A stretch of 64,000 bases of DNA. Origin: Pomacea canaliculata. Its lineage: Eukaryota; Mollusca; Gastropoda; Architaenioglossa; Ampullariidae. Shown piece after piece: positions 13,701 through 25,031 of the stretch. Below the pieces are notes generated by a model. The model was given only the letters and a program-made list of their open reading frames with translations. It did no database searches and was not told where the DNA came from. The stretch lies in contig NC_037591.1 of assembly GCF_003073045.1 (NCBI RefSeq), positions 21,423,319-21,487,318 of the forward strand, written 5' to 3'. A program made the translations under genes and the position numbers. The stretch's first letter is position 1; each line of letters starts with the position of its first letter.

Positions 13701-14033
13701 TGGCTGTAGGGAAATGTTTTTCTGTTTAAAATCTTCGTCGTTATAAGTTACCATTTTCCTGGTAGCTATTTCCATGTCTTCATTTTCATTTGAGCTTCTT
13801 ATTCTTTTCACTCTGGAGTTCTTCGAACTATATCTGAGGTGAAGTTTCCTCTTCTTTTGTTTTTCCAATTCTTCATCCCTGGTATTAAGTTCTAGTGATG
13901 ATATGCTATCATCATCCGCGGATGAATCATAAGAACGTGATATTTCATCCATTTCAATTAACTTTTGTGATTTCTTTAACTTTCCTTTCTTCTGCGTTTT
14001 ACGTTTTTGAACGAAATGCCTTTGAGTCGGCAT
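10789..14033 (-). CDS. AEN: ISG20-family DEDDh 3'-5' exonuclease, AEN/ISG20L2-like
   Basis: Predicted nuclear 3'-5' exonuclease acting on RNA or DNA through two metal ions. Four exons in transcript order: 14033-13295, 13112-12943, 12220-12055 and 11006-10789, giving 430 residues with consistent phases (1, 0, 1). Residues 1-225 are a Lys/Ser/Glu-rich, basic, low-complexity tail typical of nuclear members. The exonuclease domain follows: Exo I GMDCEFVG (D232, E234), the block DYRTPWSGLRP, Exo II VVVGHAIHNDF (D315), and Exo III GEHCSITDARAAM (H367, D372), so all five DEDDh positions are present. The family usually has HSSxEDA; here it is HCSITDA. The C-terminal YLDDHYWPPEL resembles the end of vertebrate AEN, but ISG20L2 is also close, so the symbol is tentative. 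It shares an upstream region with HDHD2. Intron 2 holds a possible dispersed repeat. Confidence 0.85.
12500..12700. repeat. Possible dispersed repeat in AEN-like intron 2
   Basis: A GC-richer stretch in an AT-rich intron contains the phrase GTTTTACGCCGAGCCAGCAA, which resembles a phrase I associate with interspersed repeats of molluscs. No terminal repeats or coding potential were seen. Family unknown. Confidence 0.3.
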
Positions 14034-14581
14034 CGTCTACATCGTCACCGACAAACACACCAACTTCCATTTCGTACCTTTTCATCACGATGGAAACAAA
14101 ATTACTCAATGAGTATTAGTGGATACAGATAAACGTGCAAAGTTATCACATACTATTTCAGGTGACCGTATGCACTTTTCATATACTGCGATATAAAACT
14201 TTCATTAGATTTTCTTTTCTATTCAAAGAGATACAGTAAGCATCACGAACAAATATCCACGTCCCTGCTAAGTGTCGCATGGCTATTGCGTAACCGGAAA
14301 TACGTCACAGGAAGCTGGTAAAGCTCTCGACGATGAAGTTCGAAACGTAGGTTCATTTGCGGACAGATTCTTCAAACATTGCCAAGAGATGTTTTAAAGT
14401 TTATATACAGATTCCAGGTTTCAACTTTCTTAGCCATTATTGAATCCTGGCATCCGTCTTGTTTTTTTGGGTTGTGCACTCGTGCAGAGGTCAAAACCTC
14501 AAACATCTGAGAGTGTCGTCTGCTGCGATTCCTCAGCTTTACTGTTCATGCACGTCTACTGACATTCGCCGACACTTCAAA
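14034..14581. promoter_or_regulatory. Bidirectional promoter region, AEN-like / HDHD2
   Basis: Head-to-head starts, AEN-like on - at 14033 and HDHD2 on + at 14582, leave 548 bp that must contain both 5' UTRs and both promoters. The middle (14260-14345) is richer in C+G and in CpG than the flanks. No TATA box was identified. Shared use is inferred from the layout. Confidence 0.6.
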
Positions 14582-17500
14582 ATGTCTTCAGGAGCTTGTA
14601 CCGTTAACACAGTTCTTATAGACTTAAGTGGAACGATCCATATTGAAGATACAGAGATTCCTGGATCTGTCAAAGCGTTAGAAAGGTCAGTTAATCATGC
14701 TACAACGAACTATATAATATCCATGTATACGTCCATGATGCTACTTTAAAAAAGTAAGTTTGTAAAGTTTGGATGGAGTTGGGGAACAACTTTTTGGAAA
14801 AATCGCTTATAGTTTTAAGGGAGCATACTCCTGAGATATAATGCATATGCATTCACAATTTTTAAATTCATTTTCTTTTTCCAGATTGCAGAAATCAAAA
14901 GTAAACATAAAATTTGTCACCAACACTACCAAAGAATCAAAGCGAGTTTTGTTAGAGCGTTTACATTCCATAGGATTCAATGTGAAAGGAGAAGAAATTT
15001 TTACATCCTTAACTGCTGCCCGATACTTGATAGAGCAAAGAAAACTTCATCCCCTACTGATGGTGGATGAGAAGGCCCTTGAAGACTTCGAAGGTTTGCA
15101 AGTAGCATTTTTGCCCATGACATTAAGATGGTGGGAAAGGAAGCTGCTAATGTCACAAATGTTCTTTTTCAATCTTCTAAGACATTTTTTGGTGTCATTT
15201 TTGTTTTGTTTTGTGTACACTACTGGTGCATTCCTATCTTTAAGAATATAAGCATTCATTTCAGGTGTAGTCACCTTCATCCTCACAACAGTACAACTTT
15301 GCCTTTACAAAATTGTAAAAAAATATGTCTTCTTAAAACAGGTGTTTCAACTGAAAATCAAGATGCAGTGGTTGTGGGACTGGCACCTGAAAAATTTGAC
15401 TACAACACTATGAATCAGGCTTTCAGGTTAAAAATTGTTTGTTTTATTTTGTATTTTTATCTTGTAAGCCAGACTTTAGATATTGAGTTTTTGCACTTAA
15501 AGACATATATAGCTTCATCATTTTATTATTTTACAAGGATTTTGTATTTTTTTATAAATTTCATTTTCTACTGAGGATCTTTATTTTAACAAATCTAACA
15601 TCCAAGAAATAATAGGTACTCTATATATTTCCTTTTTGTTTTACAGAAACATGCCTGTGGATGAGAGAGTGTGTGTGTATGTGAGATGTGTGGATATAAG
15701 TGTGGATGAATATTATGTCTGTTTGTTTGGAAATGTTTACATGGTATAATTTGAAATTTTACCATTTGTCAGTAAGGTTGATACTTAGTGGAGCACCTCT
15801 CATTGCCATACACAAAGGTCGATATTACAAACGTAAAGATGGGCTTGCTCTAGGTCCAGGTATGTATGAAAGACATTTCTATTCAAACAATGCTTTGCAA
15901 TTTCAGCAGTTCTACTTGGCTGTTAAAAATTGTGTAGACTGTATAATTTTTACTCATATTCATATGTATTAGAGGTGGGTGCCACTCTTCAGTTGCTTTT
16001 CATTGTTTTGTTACAGGTCAGAATTCTGAGTTAGCCTTTTGATAAAAACTGTAGGAACAAAAGAGAACAGTTGAATATTATACAAATTTTATATTACAGG
16101 TCCTTTTGTAACTGCTCTTGAGTTTGCCACAGGGCAGAAAGCAGACATTGTTGGAAAGCCAGAACTAAGCTTTTTCCTCTCAGCTGTGGAGGAATTTAGT
16201 GTGGCACCATCCCAGTGCATTATGATAGGAGATGTGAGTGTCACACCATGCTGAAGTATACTCAAATCTGAATCTGTCTGATTTTAATTAACCAATGAAA
16301 AAAAAAAAAAAACAATTAAGTTCAAATTGATAAATACTGAGGGCTGCAGTCCTGGAACATTTAATTAGAACTTAATTGTGCACATACTGTTGCAATGCTG
16401 TGTATATGCCACATTGTTTTAGACAATCACAGCATGCTTATATGATAACATAAGCAGTTCACATGTTTATTAAAAAAATCTGTAAATCTTCCACCAAAAT
16501 GAATTCATTGTATGACCAGATTTTAACCAGCATATGTTATTTTATATTTTCATTCAGCAGTCTACAGCATAGCGTAAAATAGTTTGTTTTTGATGGCTAT
16601 ATTGTATTTTGGGTTTACTGGGAGTTTGTAAGTACGCTGCTCTCAAATTAAAGTTTAACACTTTTATTCTGTCTAAATCAGGACATTTATGATGATATAG
16701 GAGGTGCACAGAATACTGGCATGCAAGGAATACTGGTAAAAACAGGCAAGTAACCCTACCTCTTCCCCAACCCAACAGAGTCATATAGTACAACAAAAGT
16801 TGGCTTTAGACAAACTAGTAACAAACCTTTTTTCCATGTCATGCAACTTTGGTGATAACTGTTATTCTTAGAAGATAACTGTGATTGTAATTCTCGGTAA
16901 TGAAAATATTTTGACGAGTAAATTAAAATTTAACAGTTTATTATTCATAATATTGAAATCAGTGTTGTAGGGGTTAGGAAAAACTTGAAAAAGTCAGTAT
17001 ATTTTGAAAGATCAGAAAAGGAGATAGCTAGCATGTGCACAGAATGAAACCAGATGCAATACCCAAAATAGCCCTCCATTGGACAACTGATGGCAAGAAG
17101 AAACCTGGTCAGCCAAAAGAAACATGGAAAAAATCAGCAGAGAGAGGACCCAAAACTGACCTGAAACTACTTAACTAAATTTGTTGCTGACAGACAAAAA
17201 TGGAAGTCTCTAGTAGATGCCTCATGTACCACCTAAGAATGAAGAGGACTAAGTAATCATTTTTTTGAAAAATGATTTCCAGTCCCTGTTTGAAGAAATT
17301 CATTAAATTAGACAGAAATTATGTGAACATATTGCAGTGTTTGTTATGTTTTGATGAGACTAATACCCATTTATTAGATAAGTAACAGAGAACAGCAGAT
17401 CTCTATAAAACTACAATGTTGAAAAAAAAGGTTAGAAAGTTTACAGTTAGCCACCCAATGTAGACTAATTAGTAGTGACATGAAGGATGATTGCATCAGT

Positions 17501-17882
17501 AAATGAGAAAAAATCTGGGTATCTAATTTCATTTATACTGTATAGTTACTTTGAGATTATTTGTTTACTGTACAGGAAAAAAGTGTAAAAACAAATTCTA
17601 GTTAATGCAAATGCCATTTTTTTAAATCTTTCAATAAATGCTGAAAAAAGCAGTTTGTAAAGATGTGCAGTGATAAAAATGATTTGTTTCCTTATTTTTG
17701 CACGTTTTAGAAACTTTTCCAACAATAAACCAGTATAGGACTCAATTATTATACAGATTATGTTGTTTTCATATACAGGAAAGTACAGAGATGGGGACGA
17801 GACAAAAATTCACCCTCCTCCACGTTTTGTAGCCAAGAATTTTTCAGAGGCAGTGGACTTCATTCTCACACTTATTTTATGA
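14582..17882 (+). CDS. HDHD2: Haloacid dehalogenase-like hydrolase domain-containing protein 2
   Basis: HAD-superfamily phosphatase-like protein of the HDHD2/LHPP branch; substrate not established. Seven exons: 14582-14685, 14885-15093, 15342-15426, 15777-15859, 16100-16233, 16682-16745 and 17779-17882, giving 260 residues against 259 in human. HAD motif I is [13 protein letters not shown]: the nucleophile Asp14 is present and the usual second Asp is Ser, as in human HDHD2. The motif II region is FVTNTTKES, the cap-region signature is [21 protein letters not shown], the motif III lysine is in VGKPE, and motif IV is [12 protein letters not shown]. The start was chosen by match to human; the frame stays open upstream to an ATG at 14459, giving a possible 41-residue extension. 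Intron 6 needs a GC donor (ACAG/GCAAGT) to keep frame and holds a LINE tail. Confidence 0.95.
17035..17255 (+). mobile_element. LINE 3' coding tail fragment in HDHD2 intron 6
   Basis: Conceptual translation gives the pattern [27 protein letters not shown], then KWKSLVDA. This is the conserved C-terminal tail of non-LTR retrotransposon reverse-transcriptase ORFs common in invertebrates (basic GKRKxGRPKxTWRR block followed by WRxLVDALC). It carries a stop, is 5'-truncated and lies in sense orientation to HDHD2. It is a dead remnant. Confidence 0.65.
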
Positions 17883-19282
17883 TTTACTTTAGTAATGTTG
17901 AAAGCAGTCACTGATGTTGAAAGCAGTGACATCAAAACAAGTGTTTAAACTTCAAGACATGTATGGATCTGTGTGCTCAGTAAGATCTTGATATTGGTTG
18001 AGCTCTGGACATGAATGATTAGAGTATGATGTATATGGTATAACATTACAGTAAATTCTTCTATCTTAAAGCACAGAAAATAGAAATGTGTACACAGATA
18101 TAGAACGGAGGTAAAAAAATTTAAGTGCTTATTTTATAAAATGTCTGCACTTTCACTGGTTTATAAAGTGGCTGTCTGTAGACATGGGAAAGTGTATTTG
18201 GAATTAGGGAAATGCAGGTAGCCTTGCACAAAAGGTTTTCAAATACCAATTTTCCCTAAAATTGATTATGTATCAGGTTGTCCTGAATCTTGCTGTAAAA
18301 CTACTCTCAGATGTGCTGTGAATGTGTAGAGTACCTTGGCAATGTAGTTTCTTCATCAGTCACCAAGGTAGCTATTTTTTTGGACATTTGTTGTATATCT
18401 TAATAATAATACTTGAATCTATAGAGTACATTTTCTCATATAGAGACAAACTCAGTGTGCAGAAATTGCTGTTATAGTTGATGGGACTTGCTAGTGACAT
18501 TACCAGTTTATGAGCATGAAGATTTCACAAGGATTATCTAAACTAAAACATGCTAGCATACATATAGAAGCATGCATGGACCTGAGCTTTTGTCCACACA
18601 TGGACAGAGCTGCATTTTGAAAGTGCAGGCTTCTCCATCATCCACCTGGACCAAGCAGTTGAAGAGAACACATGGTCATATCAGCTTCTCAACTTTATTT
18701 GATGTCAGTGAAATGTAGAGACAGACGTGACAAAGGTTCTTCTGGATCCATGCAGAAGGCAAAACAAGTCTTGAATGGTAGCATTAAGCTACAGTTGATC
18801 CTACTGTGGCACCTGATACATCCTGTATTAGCAATATTTCTTTGTTGTCACAAGCCTGCATTATAATGATAGTATTTTACAATGGGTGAAACTGCACTGT
18901 TGGAAAAAGGAACTGAAACACATGACATGTTGAAACTGAGAAGGCGGTACATGTGTGGCAAGAAGTGGAGGTATTACAACTTTCAGTCAAAAAGTTTGAG
19001 TTTAAGTGTATATGCATTCTCAGTCACATCAGGATGATGCAATATTTTTTTTAATGGAATATATATTTGTCACAATTTCATGTACACGGCTATGAAGTGT
19101 TCATAGTGTGTATTGAAGAATTTAAAAACAAATTAAAACTGTGAATGTGTTTATGGCACATATCTTCAGTGAACCAGCAAATCAAATAATTTACAACATA
19201 AGTGTTTTGTAAAACCAAACTCTGATATATAATTAAAATGCAAATACAAGTTATTTTTTTCAGAAACATTTTTATTAATAAA
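17883..19282 (+). other. HDHD2 3' UTR / tail-to-tail intergenic stretch
   Basis: No conserved coding signal was seen between the HDHD2 stop and the palindromic poly(A) signal at 19271-19282. Much of it is probably HDHD2 3' UTR; its true end cannot be read from sequence alone. Confidence 0.4.
19271..19282. terminator. Palindromic two-strand poly(A) signal TTTATTAATAAA
   Basis: AATAAA reads on + at 19277-19282 and on - from 19276 to 19271, abutting as a perfect 12-bp palindrome between the convergent HDHD2 (+) and LYSMD1 (-) genes. Use by either gene is inferred. Confidence 0.4.
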
Positions 19283-22200
19283 AGCTTCTTCCTAAAGACT
19301 GACTTTACCCCTAGAGTACAGACATCGTTTTTATAAAGATCTGCGTTTAGATGTTCTAAGTGTACAGCTAGCCTTTGGAGTTATGCAACAGTGACAACAT
19401 ATGGAACAGTTGTGACGTTCATTAAAGTATATACCTGAAATGAAGATACAGCAACATTTTTGTAGACCAGATTCTTCTTTCTACAAGGTATTAAGTGTGA
19501 AAGGAGAAAGCTAACAGCCATGTAAAAAAAAATCTACTTTCTCTTTTCTTTTCAAATATTCCAGAACTGAGTGAAAATGTGATACAGTGTGAATGACTAG
19601 ATGATAAGTTGGATGGACATTACATTACACAATGTGACAATTGTACAGTTTAAAGTAACTTTTAGCCTGATTATAAAATGAATAATAAAAAAAATGCAGA
19701 CAGTGGGCAATGCAAGGATGCAGGAGGGAAAAATTATAAAATGTTGAGCAGCAGCATGTAAACATATCAAAGTATCTGCATATCATTTATAAATCAGTTG
19801 ATCACACTTTTAAACATGTTTAACCAAGCTCACCCAAAAAACTGCTTCTCCCAAGAATCTGAAATATGCATTCTAATAGTTTATAAACAAAAAATGTATT
19901 TGCAGGTGCTAAATTTATACCTCTTTTCTTCCTTCTTGAACTTTGAAAGTATAGAATAAGAAACAGCACACCCACAGCCACTTGAAAGCGAAGTTGATAC
20001 ATAAAAAGAAAAAAAAATAATAAAATCTTCACCCATTATTAAAATTTGCATCCTATTTTCTACAATTCAAAATTTTTTAGTCATATTCTGCTTAACATAG
20101 CTAAGGCAGTAATGCATAGCATTAAAAGCAACACTAATAAGCTTACAATAAAACAGACTATAAAAGGAAGGAAATGCAAATAAAGAAAAACATAAAACCA
20201 TGAGGAATCATTCAAAGTAAAAATAACAGCAAAATTCTCTGATAACCAAGAACAGCAGCAAACAAAATGGAAAGGGTGTATGTGTTCAGCATCATACAAA
20301 ATTTTCAATACAAATACAGGACCCTTGTTTTCAAAGTGCAATTTTGGTAACAATAACTTAATACGTAATAAAAAGGCAAATCAAAATTTTGCTGAATTAC
20401 CTCAAAAAAAGAAAGAATTATAGCTTTTAATTTTTTTTAGAATGTTTTTATTTAAAAAAAATATACATATGCTTCGACTCATCTTCTAGAAACCATTTGA
20501 ATAAACAGTGTCCTTTAGGTGATGTTTTTCTGCATTATTCTTCTAAAACAATGCAAGGCAACTTTTCTTTTACTGCTTAAAGTTTTTAAAATCATGAAAA
20601 TGCGACATAAAACTTTGGTGAAATACAGCTACCTATGTGAAGTCTCATGAATAAATTGTTTTTCTGCCCAATAGTATATCTCTGCTATGTGCTAGCCTTA
20701 AAACAAGTCACATCAGGATAAAAAATATGCCCTCATTAACCTCCGTAATTGTTATTATGAAAATATTTCTTTTGCTGACCATTACAAGTTGGGACAGCAA
20801 TTACAATGTATTTACAATAATAACATCAGGCCAACATCAAAATCATGTTTAATTTGGTGGTGAAGTTTCTTTTACTGTACCTTGTATTCTTCCATAATAT
20901 GTGATGTATCACTGGGATACAAACTGAGTTTACAATCATCAGATAAAGACCATAATGGTATCAAGATAGCATTGATAATTTATGATTTACTTTATATAAA
21001 TATATCTCAACCTTAACACAAGTGAGCTTAAGTACCTTTACAAAATTTAAGTAACATTCCCGTACACATCAGACTTGTCATCAAGTATGTGTTTAATATA
21101 TTTACCATAGTAAAATGTTGCCATACAGAAATCTTTTGCCGAAAGCTTTAATTGCAGAGACAAGTGAAAATAGCTTCTTGCTCTAGTGTAATTGGAAATG
21201 TAATGTAAAGTAACAAAATGTACATATTTTAAATAGTTTAATGGCTACAAGCTCAAAATAATCTTATAACAGAAAAAGATATCAAACCTGAGTGTGTTGG
21301 AAGTCCTTACCTAACTGAACTCTGCTTAGATATGTTTTATAACTTTTCAACACTGTTACTAGTTATTATTCAACGATACAGTACATTCAGTTTTTGAAGT
21401 ATGAAAACCCAGCAGCAATAACTCACAACAAGGAAATGAAAGCTTTTGCTCGGTTGTTACTAGCTAGTGGTCATCACACTCTGATATGTCAAAGATTTGG
21501 TCTGCTAAGCTAAATCAAAACTAATATTATCTTAAATTTAATAATATATTTTAAAGGAGAAAAAAAGATGGGTATTTAAGATGTTTTATACATTCATTTA
21601 ATGTAAGGCTATGGGATGTAAATTAATAAAATAGATGTCATGCTATTTGCAAATTAAAACATTTTGAAAAAAATATTTCTAGGAAGTAAGTACTTGAAAA
21701 TAAAAGGATTGTTCAATTAAACCTACACTTAAAAAAAAAAATTCAGTTAAAGAGCATTACCCTTTTAACTGTCTTAACCCTGTGAGCTCAGTTCTTTTAC
21801 TAAAGGTTAACTTGAGCTAAACTTGAAGTTAAGCTCAATAATAAGATTAACAGAACAGAGCTATCCTTTTTTTTATTTTGGTCACAAAATGCATTGTGAC
21901 TGCTAATTTTTTTAAGTAAAATTACAGATTGTTAAAAAAAACTCTTTAGGGGAGATAATTTAGGAGTATAAGCAGATGAGAGTTACTATGGTAGCTGCTG
22001 ACAAGCTTAGAAAGGGCAATAATTTTATATATGCAAGAGGATCTTTTATCTCAGACGTCATTGAAGGACATAGTCGATTTGTGAGCTTCAAGCTCGTATT
22101 AATCAGGTACTGCCAAAACAACTTGCATTTATGGCATCTTGATGGAAATCTGATTTGAATTCGTTTTCAAAATACAAGCAAGAAATGCAATTTTTAAAGG

Positions 22201-25031
22201 GTTACATCTTGTGGATGGAATAGAGTTATTTGCAGATTTTGAGATTTGGTTTCTTCAATGAACTAAGCAGTCACCTGAAAAATGTTTTAAACTTAAGTTA
22301 CTTTTTAACTGTATGATATTTTTGAAGTCTTTAGTCCTTTTATGTGCGTGCCCTACTAAAGCAGCAGCCCTGAACCATGATATCCATTAATCTGTCACCA
22401 TAATGTTTTTCCTTGAAATTGACAACTTATTAATAGACACAATGAGGAAACAACATCAAATGTGCTGTTCACAGATAAGACTTAGACTGCTCTTTGGTTT
22501 AGACCATTGACTTCCTCAATTACTCGCATTCTGCAAGTAGGGAGTAGTCAGATCAGCACTGATATTAAAAAATGAAACATCATAATGCTGAAAAACATGC
22601 CCACAAAATAAAAATACACTATTGAAAAGAGGTGTTTCTAAGTAAATTAATCTGCATACATCTGAAAGAGAAGGCTTCACAGCCTGGAAGTTAGTGCACT
22701 TAATTTCAGAACTAGTTTGAGGCCCACTCAGGCTTCTAAACTTATCCATGTCTATCGTGCATCAATGAGAGCTGATTTATGAGGGAACTTTAAAGGTGTC
22801 AGAAGGAAAGGGTTGCACTCTACCTACATTCCACATGCTAGGCCCTAGAAATGGTGAACCACTTTCAATTCATTTGTTGTTCCTATGGTCACTACCTATT
22901 AACTAGTCAACACCTACGCCTATGAATACTTTAAAGAAGCAAGAGAAACCTGTAGGGAACTCATGCGAACAGTTGCCTTTATTGCATGTACACAATGTCA
23001 TCAGGAAAATTCTGAAATTCTACAAATCTTTTCACTTTTAAATGCATCTGCCTGAAAACAAGAACAAACCTGTACATACACTACAGAAACTGCATATTTT
23101 GAGGGAAAAAAGACGCCACAACAATTTTATCTGGCATTACCTCGATACTTTCTATGCTTAGGGTATCTTTTGAAGTTTTCAAGTCTTGTCTCCAAACCCA
23201 CTTCTTTAATAAGTACCTTTCATTATCAAGTGAATTTTTCTGCTCCCTCTTTAGTCCATATTTTATGGTTGCCATGGTGTTCTTTGTTTGTTGGCACTTC
23301 TTTCTTTTTTGTCGTTGACTTGTCAGTTCATTTGTAGTCTTTCATGCACATTGCACTGAGCCTCCATCCATTAGTATTTGTAATAATAATGAGGATTTAT
23401 ATAGCGCCCTTCCAAAGATTTACTCATAGACTTTAAATTAATCATATATAGACAACATTACTGCTGTCACTTGTACTTATCCTTAAATACCTTTAGGATA
23501 TCTGATACATGTGTCCTTCAAAATCCTTCCTAAAACACTTCTCAGGGTCAGGTCAGATTCCTTAAATGATTCTGTTAAAACAGGCAATTCACCAGGTTTA
23601 TATTTCCTGTTTCAGGCTTAAAATCAAAAACTAATTTTTGTTCTTGTTGTCTTCTTGCTCATTAGATCAATGGTGGAGTGGAAACAGAATGTAGCATAAG
23701 AGATAATAACCTGTAAAGTACATACAACCAAAAACAAAAGGTAAAAAAACCACACAACAATAATCAGAACTGTATGCCTTTAGTGTTTACAGCATATTTT
23801 AAAATGCCATCATTACTATCATGATAATCTTACTATGACATACTTTATGTTGCCATAATTTTAAAACTTTCACAATCAAATTTCATGCACAACTATTTCA
23901 GTATTAAAATACCACCAGTTTCTTTTGTTTTTCTTACTGCAATTTATATAACAAACCTCCAGTCCAGATAAATTCAGAATATAATGTGCAGCCATTAAAA
24001 ATGTGGAAGATTAAAAAGGTCTATTACGAACAGACAAAGGCATTAACCACATTAACACCCTCCACATGCCATTCCTCATCAAAAAAATATACTGAAAATG
24101 CATGTGAAATTTGATAGAAGTCACAAAACCATTTATAATATCTTTTGAAAGTCATGGCATAAATAACAGCTGAAAAACTGTGACCAAAGAGTTGTACAAG
24201 CTTCGAGTAAACTATCTTCATTTAGCACTCCTATCATCCAAGCCAATCCCACAACGAAAACACTGCAAAGAGTATCCACAGCTTTATATTGCTATAACCC
24301 TGAATATGCCAGCAACAAATGCTTACTGCCACACAAATCCAATGACCTTTACTTGTTATATAAATACATTTATGATCTTGCAAAATCAAATGAGGATATT
24401 GAAAAAAATGTGCATGCCCTGGTTTTCAACAGAACATGCAGATGATTTCATCTGTGAATTCACACTGCAAAAGTCTAGCCATTCTTATTATAAACAAAAG
24501 AAACCAAACAACCAATCATACATATTTTACTACTTCCTCATTAATATATTTTATAGGCAGTGGTTACAAGTTTCTTATCCCCCACCCTCAAATCCTTGGC
24601 GATTATTATCACAGTATGTTTGTCAGAATCTAGTCTGTATCCTAAAAGTTAACAGATGAAAGTTTTTTCCCCACACAAGTACATGCAAACACGTGCTGTT
24701 GATATACATATACCAAGTCTGTTACACATGACAGTCATTACTTATCTGCAGAAATGTTACAGCTGCTTTTCCAATGCATTGTCAAATGTCTGCCAGGGAT
24801 AGAAGGTTGAGAAAGAAGTCTATCAGGCAATGTACATTGTGATGGAAAACCACACTAAATACATAAAATCCTTCATAAACAAATTTTGTAATATACAGAA
24901 TTCAGATCACATTTATACTGACTCCTGCAACTCTTTAAAATGCCAGCATATTTGTCTTGCTATAGGTGATACTTTCAACTCTGTAAGAATACACTGGACA
25001 TAAATGAGAGTTCACATTATTAGATGCTTCA
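19283..25031 (-). other. LYSMD1 downstream / possible long 3' UTR, no gene seen
   Basis: About 5.7 kb of AT-rich sequence without recognisable exons. The short open frames on either strand lack homology and flanking splice sites. It may be largely LYSMD1 3' UTR; a nearer candidate minus-strand poly(A) hexamer is at about 22977. It contains the short repeat phrase at 23385-23450. Confidence 0.4.
23385..23450. repeat. Short dispersed repeat fragment (tatatagcgcc motif)
   Basis: The phrase GAGGATTTATATAGCGCCC preceded by an AAT run is a phrase I recognise from interspersed repeats of marine invertebrates. Only the short end is present. The parent family cannot be determined here. Confidence 0.3.

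Noticed and set aside
24180-24659. 159-codon plus-strand frame downstream of LYSMD1
   Set aside because: No recognisable domain; biased AT-rich composition; antisense to the probable 3' UTR of LYSMD1.
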